Below, piece by piece: positions 51,729-61,254 of a stretch of 64,000 nucleotides of DNA (position 1 is the first letter of the stretch; the number at the start of each line of letters is the position of its first letter). The notes beneath the pieces were generated by a model. That model had not been told where the DNA came from. It saw only the letters and a list, made by a program, of their open reading frames with translations, and ran no database searches. Origin of the DNA: Nostoc sp. UHCC 0702 (GTDB taxonomy: Bacteria; Cyanobacteriota; Cyanobacteriia; Cyanobacteriales; Nostocaceae); contig CP071065.1 of assembly GCA_017164015.1 (NCBI GenBank), positions 8,213,501 through 8,277,500 on the forward strand. Reading direction: 5' to 3'. Both the position numbers and the translations under genes were made by a program.

Positions 51729-52688
51729 TTATGAGGCAAACACGAAAAGGCAAAAGTAAAAAGCAGCACCAACCTGTATATAGCAATCCGATTTGATTTC
51801 TGAATCACTCGTAGAGGTAAGGGACTGGGGACTGGGGACTGGGGACTGGGAAGAAGGAATAAAGGTGTACTGAGTTTTGTTCAAAAATCAAATATGAGTC
51901 CTATATCCATTAATTAAGTAGCTCAAGCGAATTAAACGTTAAATGTCATTACGAGCGCAACGCAGTGAAGCAAAGTAATCGCAAAGACTCTATTTTACGT
52001 TTTTTAAAGTTGACCTACTTATCTAGTTAAGATTTGTCCTAAGCCCTTAAGTAGTAGCATTTTTTTTGCCTTTTTGGTTGGTGAGTTTTCTGTTTCTGTC
52101 ATTATGGCTTAAATACTTAGGGACTTCCATTCTAAAAAATATCCCACTGTTCACAGTCAACAGTTATCAGCTAGCTGGGTCAGTTCTATTTATAATTCTT
52201 TTTCTCTTCATCTAGGAATGGTCTGTGGTTATGGCAAATAAATTAATATTGAAGTAACATAGTAAAATTTATAACAACTTCAGTCTATGGACTGTGTTGG
52301 TGGCAAAGTATTCTATATGTAATTTGGAAGTGTTTTTTGGGCGATCGCTCGTATTAATTTGAGCCAATCTAGTTTGATGGTTCTCTAAACATCTTGACTG
52401 TGGTAATAGTTTTATTAACTAATCGGTCTAGATTACCAGACTTTGTTACTAATGTACATATTTTTCATGACTGTCAAGTTGTGTGAATATAAATTACAAG
52501 TAATACACGTTACTTAATTTGTAGCTAATAGGTATAAATTTTATCCAAAAAAAGAAAACACAATTTTTGAGATTTATCTAAAAAAAATATGATTTTTTCG
52601 GTTTGTTAACCTTACGTTTACCTTGATCTGTATTTTTTAGAGGTATCTTAAAAGCGCTACCCTGGAAATTTAGTAAAAATTGACGGCT
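51729..52688. other. 960-bp spacer between bioY and pstS
   Basis: It contains a short GGGGACT STRR (51823-51849), a TCATTACGAGCGCAACGCAG-type dispersed repeat near 51947-51990, then AT-rich DNA. The candidate Pho box of pstS lies at the right end. No gene is supported. Confidence 0.5.
52605..52623 (+). promoter_or_regulatory. candidate Pho box upstream of pstS
   Basis: Two direct octamers, GTTAACCT (52605-52612) and GTTTACCT (52616-52623), are spaced 11 bases apart, one DNA turn, as in cyanobacterial PhoB/SphR-type boxes. Third and fourth repeats are weak. They lie about 65-84 bases before the ATG of pstS. Confidence 0.55.
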
Positions 52689-53867
52689 ATGCTTTCACAT
52701 ATACATGTAACCAAAAACTACCGTTTCCCAGCTTTTTTAACCGTATTCGCACTGACACTTAGTTTAGCTGCTTGTGGTGGACAGCAAGCTTCTAATGATA
52801 CTGGTACTAAAGACGCACCTGCTGGTACAGCTAAAGATGCTACAGCCTCAAGTCCAGCTAAGTTGGATCTTGGTGGTAACGTAGCCCTAACTGGTGCAGG
52901 TGCTTCTTTCCCCGCGCCACTCTACGCAAGTTGGTTTGCTGATTTGAACAAAAAATATCCTAACCTGCAAGTTAACTATCAGTCAGTTGGCAGCGGTGCT
53001 GGAGTTGAACAATTTATCAAAGGTACTGTAGACTTTGGTGCCAGCGATGTTGCTATGAAGGATGATGAAATCCAGAAGGTGCCACAAGATAAGGGCGTAC
53101 TTCTGCTGCCAGTGACAGCTGGTAGTATTGTCCTGGGTTACAACCTGCCAGATGTCCCGGAATTGAAGCTAACACGAGCAGTTTACACTGATATCTTACT
53201 AGGTAAAATCAAGACCTGGAACGATGCGAAAATTACTGCTGCTAACCCAGGCGCTAAGTTACCCAATCAGCCGATTACAGTTGTGTATCGTTCTGATGGT
53301 AGTGGTACTACAGGTGTATTTACAAAACATCTCAGCGCTATCAGTCCAGAGTGGAAGAGTAAAGTTGGAGAGGGCAAGACTGTAAACTGGCCTGTGGGAG
53401 TTGGTGGTAAAGGTAATGAAGGTGTTACCGCGCAAATCCAACAAACACAAGGTTCTATTGGATACATCGAGGCTGGTTACGCCAAACAAAATAATATCAA
53501 ATCTGCTGCTTTAGAAAATAAATCAGGCAAATTTGTTGTAGACAACGACCAATCAGCCGCTAAAACATTACAAGCAGTAGTTCTTCCAGACAATCTCCGC
53601 GCTTTTATTGCCGATCCTGAAGGTGCAGATTCCTATCCCATTGTCAGCTACTCATGGATTTTGGCATATAAAAAATATCCTGATGCAGCAAAAGCTAAAG
53701 CTGTGGAGGCAATGATTGAGTACGCGTTGACTGAAGGTCAAAAGATTGCTCCAGAACTAGGGTATGTTCCTCTACCCCAAAATGTAGCTTCAAAAGTGGC
53801 TGCGGCTGCCGATCAAATCAGTCCAGACTATAAAATTGCTGTGAGTGGCACCAGCGCCAGCAAATAG
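52689..53867 (+). CDS. pstS: phosphate-binding lipoprotein PstS
   Basis: A periplasmic substrate-binding protein of 392 residues from ATG 52689; a TTG three codons upstream is possible. The signal has a lipobox LSLAACGG. The phosphate-binding residues lie in LTGAGASFPAPLYASWF, GSGAGVEQFIKGTVDFGASD, and YRSDGSGTTGVFTKHL. It delivers inorganic phosphate to the PstCA channel with PstB energising uptake. It is the first gene of a pstS-pstC-pstA-pstB series, behind the candidate Pho box. Confidence 0.94.
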   Translation: MLSHIHVTKNYRFPAFLTVFALTLSLAACGGQQASNDTGTKDAPAGTAKDATASSPAKLDLGGNVALTGAGASFPAPLYASWFADLNKKYPNLQVNYQSVGSGAGVEQFIKGTVDFGASDVAMKDDEIQKVPQDKGVLLLPVTAGSIVLGYNLPDVPELKLTRAVYTDILLGKIKTWNDAKITAANPGAKLPNQPITVVYRSDGSGTTGVFTKHLSAISPEWKSKVGEGKTVNWPVGVGGKGNEGVTAQIQQTQGSIGYIEAGYAKQNNIKSAALENKSGKFVVDNDQSAAKTLQAVVLPDNLRAFIADPEGADSYPIVSYSWILAYKKYPDAAKAKAVEAMIEYALTEGQKIAPELGYVPLPQNVASKVAAAADQISPDYKIAVSGTSASK

Positions 53868-54061
53868 TATAAAGGAACAGTCAATAACTTTGAGTCAAAT
53901 CATGAGACATCTATACTCGACAGTCGATTGATCTAAGCATTATGTAAATATCAATCCTGATGTACTGATGTCTCAGATTTCAAAAATGATGCAGCGGCAA
54001 TCTGAGAAATCTAGTTCCTTTTCACATATTTTTCTTGATTTAATAATTGAAGTCAGTAGTC

Positions 54062-55012
54062 ATGGCTACAAATGCTCAGAATTTGCAATCAGCGATTAAA
54101 AATCGCTCAGAAGTAGAAAAGTCGCTAGATCGAAGCTTTATTTGGCTGACTCGGATTTTTGCACTGGCAGTGGCTGCCACTTTATTATGGATAGCTTTAC
54201 AGGTGACTCGTGATGCCTGGCCTGCCATCCAAGAATTTGGTTTGGGCTTTTTAGCTAGTAGTACTTGGAATCCGGTTAATAACAACTACGGAGTTCTGCC
54301 TCAAGTTTATGGAACTTTAGTCAGTTCTTTTATTGGTTTGCTGATAGCTGTACCCATCGGTGTCGGCACTGCTGTTTTATTGAGCGAGAATTTTCTCCCT
54401 GCCAAGGTGAAGCTTGTATTAGTATTTTTAGTAGAACTTCTCGCGGCTATTCCCAGCGTTGTCTACGGCGTATGGGGGATTTTTGTTTTAGTGCCAATAT
54501 TATCCAATTTGGGGAAATGGCTCAATACTTATTTTGGCTGGCTACCAATTTTTAGCACACCTCCCCAAGGACCAGGAATGTTGCCGGCGGGAGTCATTTT
54601 GGCAATTATGACTTTGCCAATTATCACAGCCATATCTCGTGATGCCTTGATTTCCGTACCCTCAAGTTTACGCCAAGCATCTGTGGGATTAGGAGCAACT
54701 CGTTGGGAAACAATTTTTCAGGTTCTGATTCCTGCCGCTTTCTCTGGTATTGTGAGTGCTGTAATGCTTGGTCTTGGTCGGGCAATGGGAGAAACAATGG
54801 CTGTAACAATGTTGATTGGCAACTCCAACAATATTAGTTTATCAATTTTAGCACCAGCCAATACGATTTCTTCTCTATTAGCAAATCAATTCTCAGAAGC
54901 TAGCGGCTTACAAGTTGCGGCTTTAATGTATGCTGCTTTAGTTTTATTTGTGTTAACGCTTGTAGTCAATATCATGGCAGAGTTGATCGTTCTCCGAGTC
55001 AAGCGACTGTAG
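54062..55012 (+). CDS. pstC: phosphate ABC transporter permease PstC
   Basis: A protein of 316 residues from ATG 54062 (MATNAQNLQ); a TTG upstream in frame at 54047 is less likely. It has six membrane helices and the EAA loop SVPSSLRQASVGLGATRWETIFQVLIPAAFSGI. The PstC pattern includes FGLGFLASSTWNPVNNNYGVLPQVYGTL, and LVELLAAIPSVVYGVWGIF. With PstA it forms the channel for phosphate import in the cytoplasmic membrane. It lies 194 bases after pstS. Confidence 0.94.
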   Translation: MATNAQNLQSAIKNRSEVEKSLDRSFIWLTRIFALAVAATLLWIALQVTRDAWPAIQEFGLGFLASSTWNPVNNNYGVLPQVYGTLVSSFIGLLIAVPIGVGTAVLLSENFLPAKVKLVLVFLVELLAAIPSVVYGVWGIFVLVPILSNLGKWLNTYFGWLPIFSTPPQGPGMLPAGVILAIMTLPIITAISRDALISVPSSLRQASVGLGATRWETIFQVLIPAAFSGIVSAVMLGLGRAMGETMAVTMLIGNSNNISLSILAPANTISSLLANQFSEASGLQVAALMYAALVLFVLTLVVNIMAELIVLRVKRL

Positions 55013-55028
55013 CCTACTAATAAAAATT

Positions 55029-55943
55029 ATGACTTCTCATTTTCCCGAAAGTAGTCTGAATCGCGCTCCCATGTCTCCAAGAACGCTGTTTAATACAGTT
55101 ATGACTGTGGTAGCGTTCATCTGTGGATTATTGGCACTTTTGCCTTTGGTGGCAGTACTTTCTTACGTTGTGATTCAAGGCTTTAGCAGTTTAAGCTTAG
55201 ATGTGTTTACCCAATTGCCACCCGCACCCCTGAGAAAAGGAGGGGGTTTTGGTAATGCTATCTTAGGAACATTGCTAATGGTGGGAATTGCTGGACTGAT
55301 TAGTATTCCATTTGGTGTAATAGCAGCAATTTATTTAACAGAATTTAGCTCTGCTAAGATAGCAAGAGTAGTACGTTTTGCTACAAATGTCCTGAGCGGA
55401 GTCCCCTCTATTATTGCTGGGGTATTTGCCTATGGAATTGTAGTTTTAACTTTAGTTAAACTAAATTTAGGCTCTTACTCAGCGCTGGGTGGAGGGTTTG
55501 CGTTAGCAATTTTAATGTTGCCCATTATAGTCAAAACTACTGATGAAGCATTACAATTGGTATCGCAAGATTTGCGACAAGCATCTGTAGGGTTAGGAGC
55601 AACAAACTTTCAAACGGTGACACAGGTGGTATTGCCAGCGGCTTTACCAGCTATTGTAACTGGGTCAACATTAGCGATCGCACGAGCAGCCGGAGAAACT
55701 GCTCCTTTACTATTTACGGCTCTTTTCTCCTCATACTGGCCTTGTCCGGATGGCTTATTGTCCTGTAGACCCGATGTGTTATTTAAACCCACAGCATCCC
55801 TTGCTGTCTTGGTTTATAACTTTGCGATTTCTCCATTTGCTAACTGGAAGTCACTGGCTTGGGCAGCATCTTTGATTTTGGTGTTGATGGTTCTCATCAC
55901 TAGTATCATTGCTCGCTGGGCAACTCGCCAGAAAATTTCTTGA
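55029..55943 (+). CDS. pstA: phosphate ABC transporter permease PstA
   Basis: A 304-residue permease with six helices and the EAA motif VSQDLRQASVGLGATNFQTVTQVVLPAALPAIVTG. Other typical segments are GFGNAILGTLLMVGIAGLISIPFGVIAAIYL, and VLSGVPSIIAGVFAYGI. It starts 16 bases after the pstC stop, so the two are co-transcribed. It pairs with PstC in phosphate import. Confidence 0.94.
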   Translation: MTSHFPESSLNRAPMSPRTLFNTVMTVVAFICGLLALLPLVAVLSYVVIQGFSSLSLDVFTQLPPAPLRKGGGFGNAILGTLLMVGIAGLISIPFGVIAAIYLTEFSSAKIARVVRFATNVLSGVPSIIAGVFAYGIVVLTLVKLNLGSYSALGGGFALAILMLPIIVKTTDEALQLVSQDLRQASVGLGATNFQTVTQVVLPAALPAIVTGSTLAIARAAGETAPLLFTALFSSYWPCPDGLLSCRPDVLFKPTASLAVLVYNFAISPFANWKSLAWAASLILVLMVLITSIIARWATRQKIS

Positions 55944-55995
55944 AATATTTCACCAGGGCGCATTACTCATCCCCAAAATTTACACTCCATCATTT

Positions 55996-56802
55996 ATGGC
56001 TACCAACACTAGCACCGCGAATAGCACAGAAACTGTTTTACGTACAGAAAATCTCAATATCTATTACGGCAACTTCTTGGCTGTGCGGGATGTTTGGCTA
56101 GATATCCCTAAACATAAAGCCACAGCCTTTATTGGCCCTTCTGGTTGTGGTAAAAGTACGTTACTGCGATGCTACAATCGTCTGAATGACTTAATTGAGT
56201 CATTTCGGGCAGAAGGTAAAGTTTTTTATTACGAGAAAAATTTGTATGCAACTGATATCGACCCCGTAGAAGTGCGTCGCCGCATTGGGATGGTGTTTCA
56301 AAGACCTAATCCTTTTCCTAAATCAATCTTTGAAAATATTGCTTTTGGTGCGAGAATCAACGGCTACAAAGGTAACATGGATGAACTCGTAGAGCGGAGT
56401 TTGCGCCAAGCAGCTTTGTGGGATGAAGTCAAAGATAAACTGCGGCAAAGTGGGTTGTCTTTGTCTGGTGGACAACAGCAGAGATTGTGTATTGCACGGG
56501 CGATCGCAGTACAGCCTGAAATTATCTTGATGGATGAACCTTGCTCTGCTTTAGACCCCATCTCTACCCTGCGAGTTGAAGAACTGATTCACGAACTTAA
56601 AGAACAGTATACTATAGTCATCGTCACCCATAACATGCAACAAGCTGCACGGGTTTCTGACATGACTGCCTTTTTCAATGTGCAGACAACAGAAAAGGGA
56701 AATCGTAGCGGCTATCTAGTAGAATACGACTCAACAGAAGTAATTTTTAACAATCCGAAACAACAAGACACAAGAGATTACGTTAGCGGTAGATTTGGTT
56801 AA
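55996..56802 (+). CDS. pstB: phosphate ABC transporter ATP-binding protein PstB
   Basis: A protein of 268 residues from ATG 55996 (MATNTSTANST); a longer frame begins within the pstA end but would not be usual. It has Walker A GPSGCGKST, the Q-loop GMVFQRPNPFPKSIFENIAFG, signature LSLSGGQQQRLCIARAIA, Walker B IILMDEPCSALDP, and the switch His in VTHNMQQAARVSD. This is the PstB variant of ABC ATPases. It powers phosphate import and also takes part in Pho signalling. It ends the pst series before a hairpin terminator. Confidence 0.95.
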   Translation: MATNTSTANSTETVLRTENLNIYYGNFLAVRDVWLDIPKHKATAFIGPSGCGKSTLLRCYNRLNDLIESFRAEGKVFYYEKNLYATDIDPVEVRRRIGMVFQRPNPFPKSIFENIAFGARINGYKGNMDELVERSLRQAALWDEVKDKLRQSGLSLSGGQQQRLCIARAIAVQPEIILMDEPCSALDPISTLRVEELIHELKEQYTIVIVTHNMQQAARVSDMTAFFNVQTTEKGNRSGYLVEYDSTEVIFNNPKQQDTRDYVSGRFG

Positions 56803-56831
56803 CAAGTCTCGGCGAAATATAAATATTTTAC

Positions 56832-56866
56832 ACCCCCACCTGCCATAGCCAAGGAGGGGGTTTTTA
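56832..56866 (+). terminator. terminator after pstB
   Basis: A GC-rich hairpin (ACCCCCACCT, loop, AGGAGGGGGT, one mismatch) followed by a TTTTT run 30 bases after the pstB stop. It also faces the next gene, which is convergent. Confidence 0.75.
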
Positions 56867-56871
56867 AATTA

Positions 56872-57741
56872 TCAAAATCCAGCTACTGGATCTGGCTGAG
56901 ATTCCAGATATCTGAGGAAATCTAATAATTCTTCTTCAGTCAGCAAAGACCGTGCCGACTTCGCATAAGTTTTTTTGAGATGTTCCCGTCCTTGCTCTTT
57001 TGTCCAGTTTAAGCGCTCCATTTGGACATCAGTTTTGGCAACAAAATCAGAGTAATCTACTGGTTCAGTTTTCTTCTTTTTCTTCCCTGTGTTGGTGTGA
57101 GGACTGACATTTTCTGGAGAACTATAATTACGGGTAAATGGTGTGACATTACTGGCGAAATTCCCGGAAAAAAGTGGAATTTCTGCCTGGTTGTCAGATA
57201 TAGTTTCTAAGTTTTCAACTGGGGTATCAAATCCTATCTCCCGGTTGCTAGTCAAATTTTGCCTTTGACTGAAATCTTGGTTATAAGTCTCGCTTGTCGC
57301 TGGGCTGTGGGTATCAGTTGTGACAATATCTGGTTTAATATTTTCTTGCTGAAATGAGGGTAATGATATTTCTTTAGCACTGCTTCCAGGCCAGTGACTA
57401 CTACTAAAATCTTCATCTTTTGGAGATGCATAAGTAGATTCACGATATCCAACTGTTGTGTTTGTCGTATTCAAGGCAGGACTCGGCTGCACTTGAGATG
57501 GTGTTTTTGGTGAAATTGCTACCGTCGCCTGTGGCGAATTAGTGATTCCCAAAACTATCAGTGCCCTAGTCCTGGCTTGGTCTTCTGCTGCTTCAATGGT
57601 TTCTGCTGCTGCCATACCAGTAGCACGGGTTACACCTTCAATTTGTACACTTGCCCTAACAATAAATTTTCCTTGAAAAATTTGTACTAATTCAGAAATA
57701 AGATTACCGTTGGGATACAAGCTCTGGAATTGAGCCAACAT
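56872..57741 (-). CDS. unknown cyanobacterial protein with basic C-terminal domain
   Basis: A 289-residue protein. The N-terminal 75 residues form an ordered domain (NLISELVQIFQGKFIVRASVQIEG, and RATGMAAAETIEAAEDQARTRAL), which resembles in general pattern a compact strand-strand-strand-helix fold such as Rad52-like or RNA-binding domains; I cannot decide. Residues 80-230 are low-complexity and disordered, and the C-terminal 60 residues are a basic, helical domain (FVAKTDVQMERLNWTKEQGR, HLKKTYAKSARSLLTEEELLDFLRYLE). This layout of N-domain, linker and C-domain suggests a nucleic-acid-related protein. There is no membrane segment. The stop lies a few bases beyond the shared terminator. Confidence 0.7.
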   Translation of the reverse strand: MLAQFQSLYPNGNLISELVQIFQGKFIVRASVQIEGVTRATGMAAAETIEAAEDQARTRALIVLGITNSPQATVAISPKTPSQVQPSPALNTTNTTVGYRESTYASPKDEDFSSSHWPGSSAKEISLPSFQQENIKPDIVTTDTHSPATSETYNQDFSQRQNLTSNREIGFDTPVENLETISDNQAEIPLFSGNFASNVTPFTRNYSSPENVSPHTNTGKKKKKTEPVDYSDFVAKTDVQMERLNWTKEQGREHLKKTYAKSARSLLTEEELLDFLRYLESQPDPVAGF

Positions 57742-58744
57742 AATACTGCCACCAATCTAACTCGTTGAATAAAGGGGTTGATGCTATGTGTTTGCTTCGA
57801 TTAATTATCGCCCCCTGTTGATATTTTCTCCCATCCGAGTTATCCCAAGTTGCATTTAAAGATGGTAGTTTCATGGGCAGGGGGGCAGGGGGCTGGGGAC
57901 TATACGCTTGGGTTAAGTATAATTGTAGGTTGGGTAGAGCGTAAGCGTTACCCAACAAAGTCCTGAAAATGTTGGGTCTAAGTTCCTCAAACGCCACTTG
58001 CGCGCGTCTGTCGCTTAACCGCGCTCTTCGCAGGGCTGCCCCAACGGACGCAATTTACGGGTTTTAACTCTAACTGAACCGTATTCAATTAAAAGCACGA
58101 CATACTCGTGCCTGTTGCTTGTATCCCAATTGTAGCAGTAGCGGTTTATGAAGTTAATTTTTGGCTACTGCTGATTAACTCTAGGTGATCTGTCCTTCAA
58201 TGCTATACTATTTACCCAATTCTATATCCGGAACTATTTCCTGGAAGTGCGCTCTAAATCTACAATAATGGAGATAAGGTTCGCCCTCACTGCTTGTTGA
58301 ACTGCTTAACCAATTGTTACCGATTCTACATGTGGGAAAATTGGGTTTATTGGCAGTTTCTCCCAGCTAAAAATCAGAGTCTCATAGGGTAAAAGTACCT
58401 CTAAACTAGACAACCAAACACCTGTAGTTTCCCCTGATAGCGCTTTTGGGCAGCGTGGAGACTTATAATAACACAGCCTCTCAAAAACCCGTCGCGTAAT
58501 TACATAGTGGGGCAAAATCCAACTCAGGCGTACTTTATCAGTTTGGTTAAGTGAAGAGACTTAAACTCAAGCAACTCTGAAATTGTCGTGCAGTGAGAAG
58601 TTCTAGGGACGGGTTACTTCCTTGGAACAGCAACCCCTGCCTCAGGGCAATTCGTTTCCAGCTAGTATCTGTAAGCCATGAGGTATACAGGAAAGAACCA
58701 GATTCAACAAAAAATGATGTTTTGACCAAAGGTCGGTTCACTGC
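57742..58744. other. 1-kb spacer upstream of the RNase R gene
   Basis: Bases 57870-58070 are made of dispersed repeat: GTTGGGTAGAGCGTAAGCGTTACCCAACA and a CGCGCTCTTCGCAGGGCTGCC element. From 58100 to 58744 there is no repeat array and no plausible gene. The last 190 bases (58555-58744) are GC-richer and include the hairpin CCCTGCCTCAGGG (58632-58645), so a structured 5' leader or small RNA is possible. Confidence 0.5.
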
Positions 58745-61099
58745 ATGGAATTTTCAATCGCTACACTCCTTGCCAATTTCACAGACGATAAATTGGTAGC
58801 TCGCAAAGTTTTGGAAAAAAAACTCGGTTGCGAGGACGAACTTAGTTTACAAAAACTTCACATTGCCTTAGAAATACTAGAAAAAATTGGCATCTTGGTG
58901 AAAGAACGCGGCAAATATCGGCGCGTTACAGAAGAGGGAATGATCGAAGCAAAATTGCGTTGTTCTAGTAAAGGCTTTTGCTTTGCCATTCAAGATGTGG
59001 AAGGTGCTGAGGATATTTATATCCGTGAAAGTCATCTGAGTAATGCTTGGAATGGCGATCGCGTTTTGGTAAGAGTTCTCAAAGAAGGTAGTCGTCGCCG
59101 TTCTCCAGAAGGAGAAGTCAAGCTAATTTTAGAACGTTCCAATCACACTTTACTGGCACGAATTAAACAGGTAGAAAACGGTTTTCGCGCAGTACCTTTA
59201 GATGATCGATTGCTGTTTGAACTCAAACTGCAAACAAACGGCATGAAATTAGAACAAGCACTAGACCACCTGGCCCATGTAGAAGTTCTGCGTTACCCCT
59301 TAGCACAGTATCCTCCATTGGGTCGAGTCGTGCAGATTCTTGGTAGCGATGCGGAAGCTGCTGCTGATATCGATTTAGTCACATGCAAACACGATTTAGC
59401 CCGTAATTTCCCCGATTCAATACAAGATGCAGCGGCAAAATTGCCCAAAAAACTGCTGAAAGCAGACCTGAAAAATAAACTCGATTTACGCAAATTATTT
59501 ACCTTCACCATTACTGGGGTAAACGGTGATACCAAGGCAATTGAAAATGCTTTGAGCTTGGAAAAAACTGTGACCGGCAATTGGATTTTAGGCTTTCACG
59601 TTGCCGATGTTTCTCACTACGTGCAACCGGATGAACCACTAGATAGAGAAGCACTCAAGCGGGGTAGGTCAGTATATCTAGGAGAATTATTACTGCCGAT
59701 GTTGCCCGACACCGTAGCAGAACGGTGTGCCTTAGTGGTGGGAAGCGATCGCCTAGCCATCTCTTTTTTAATTACAATCGATCCAGAATCAGGAGATGTA
59801 TTAGATTGGGAAATCCAACCCAGCGTTATCAATGTCAAAACCTCAGTGAGCAAGGAACAAGCAGAAGCAATTCTGGACGGTCAATCTGAAGATGAATCTG
59901 AACAAGTAGTGCAATTGCTGCAAGAGTTAGGAAAATTGTACAAAGCAGTCAAACAAATGCGGTTAGATCGTGGTAGCTTGCAATTGAATCTGCCCTCTAG
60001 CCAAAACCCCTACTATGATGAAGGAATTTTAGGGGCTGTAGTAGTCAATGACTTGCCTGTACGCTCTCTATTAACAGAGTTGGTGCTATTAGTTAATGAA
60101 CTGATGGCAACTCATTTAAATGCTCTGGGTGTTCCTGCTATTTGGCGAGTCCAAGGCACACCCGATCCTGAAGATGTGCAAGAAATGCTGAAATTGGCAA
60201 TCAATCTAGGGGTAGAACTGTCACTAGAATCAGAAGTAGATATCCAACCACTAGATTATCAGCACTTAACCAGAGCTTTTGCGGAATCGCCATCAGAGCA
60301 AGTTTTGACGTATTTATTGCAGGATACACTCAAGCCATCTGCCTACAGCACAACTAAAGGGCCTCACTTTGGTTTAGCACTACAGCAATATACTCACTGT
60401 ACTGCTCCCTTGCGGCGTTATTCAGATTTGCTGATGCAAAGAGTGTACTATCAGTTACTAGAACACGGACGCGATCGCCGCAACACCCGTGTCAAAGAAC
60501 GAGTTAACCTACGCCACTCCTCTAGCCACATCGAAATTAACTGGAATGTCTTACCCCCAGAATTGCAACAAGAACTGCAAAGCGATTTAACAAGGGTAAT
60601 TATCCAAATTAACGACCGAGAAAAAGAAGTCCAAGAAGCCGAAGCCGATTTAGCAGGCTTGCAAAAAGCCCAACTCATGAAACAGCGTATCGGTCAGGTG
60701 TTTCAAGGCGTAATTACTGGTGTACAATCCTATGGCTTCTTTGTAGAAATTGAAGTACCAGCAGCCGAGACCAAGCAAGCAAGCAATCCAGGTATACCCC
60801 TACGAGTAGAAGGATTGGTACATGTCAGTTCCCTCAAAGATGACTGGTATGAATATCGCGCCAGACAACAGGCACTATTTGGGCGCAAAAATCGCGCTTC
60901 TTATAGATTAGGCGATCGCGTCGCTGTACAAGTCAAAAGCGTAGATTACTATCGCCAGCAAATTGATTTAGTTACAGTCGGCAGTGATGGAGTAGCTAAA
61001 GGCTTGGGCATTGGCGGTATCAACGATGATGTCTCAGACATCTACTTACCAAACGATATTGAGCCTGACGATTTAGAACCTTATGGTGATGATGAATAG
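58745..61099 (+). CDS. rnr: ribonuclease R (RNase II/RNB family)
   Basis: A 784-residue exoribonuclease. The N-terminal part is a winged-helix/cold-shock region (RKVLEKKLGCEDELSLQKLHI, then SKGFCFAIQDV). The RNB catalytic domain spans about 240-600, with HVADVSHYVQPDEPLDREALKRGRSVY-type active-site Asp residues and LPDTVAERCAL, and the conserved THCTAPLRRYSDLLMQR. The S1 domain is C-terminal (GVITGVQSYGFFVEIE, VEGLVHVSSL), and an acidic tail ends the protein. RNase R degrades structured RNA 3' to 5', including rRNA and tmRNA-tagged messages. It stands upstream of ubiX on the same strand. Confidence 0.93.
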   Translation: MEFSIATLLANFTDDKLVARKVLEKKLGCEDELSLQKLHIALEILEKIGILVKERGKYRRVTEEGMIEAKLRCSSKGFCFAIQDVEGAEDIYIRESHLSNAWNGDRVLVRVLKEGSRRRSPEGEVKLILERSNHTLLARIKQVENGFRAVPLDDRLLFELKLQTNGMKLEQALDHLAHVEVLRYPLAQYPPLGRVVQILGSDAEAAADIDLVTCKHDLARNFPDSIQDAAAKLPKKLLKADLKNKLDLRKLFTFTITGVNGDTKAIENALSLEKTVTGNWILGFHVADVSHYVQPDEPLDREALKRGRSVYLGELLLPMLPDTVAERCALVVGSDRLAISFLITIDPESGDVLDWEIQPSVINVKTSVSKEQAEAILDGQSEDESEQVVQLLQELGKLYKAVKQMRLDRGSLQLNLPSSQNPYYDEGILGAVVVNDLPVRSLLTELVLLVNELMATHLNALGVPAIWRVQGTPDPEDVQEMLKLAINLGVELSLESEVDIQPLDYQHLTRAFAESPSEQVLTYLLQDTLKPSAYSTTKGPHFGLALQQYTHCTAPLRRYSDLLMQRVYYQLLEHGRDRRNTRVKERVNLRHSSSHIEINWNVLPPELQQELQSDLTRVIIQINDREKEVQEAEADLAGLQKAQLMKQRIGQVFQGVITGVQSYGFFVEIEVPAAETKQASNPGIPLRVEGLVHVSSLKDDWYEYRARQQALFGRKNRASYRLGDRVAVQVKSVDYYRQQIDLVTVGSDGVAKGLGIGGINDDVSDIYLPNDIEPDDLEPYGDDE

Positions 61100-61100
61100 A

Positions 61101-61250
61101 GGGACTGGGGAATGGGGCGATGGGGAGATGGGGGGATGAGGGGATGAGGGGGATGAGGGGGAGAATAAGTAAACTAATGCCCAATTACCAATTACCAATT
61201 ACCAATTCCCAATTACCAATTCTCAATACCCAGTACCCAATCCCCAATAC
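61101..61250. repeat. STRR block (GGGGATGAG, ATTACCAA) at the ubiX 5' end
   Basis: Two arrays follow each other: GGGGAGATGGGGGGATGAGG units (61102-61165) and AATTACCAATTACCAATTCCC units (61178-61246). The frame of ubiX is open through both, so the gene could gain an N-terminal extension coded by repeats. Confidence 0.85.
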
Positions 61251-61254
61251 TCGC

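Noticed and set aside
57704..57997. 97-codon minus-strand frame overlapping the unknown gene start
   Set aside because: It runs through dispersed repeat DNA and overlaps the better gene.
58593..58799. 68-codon frame across the rnr start
   Set aside because: Overlaps the RNase R start in another frame; no family.
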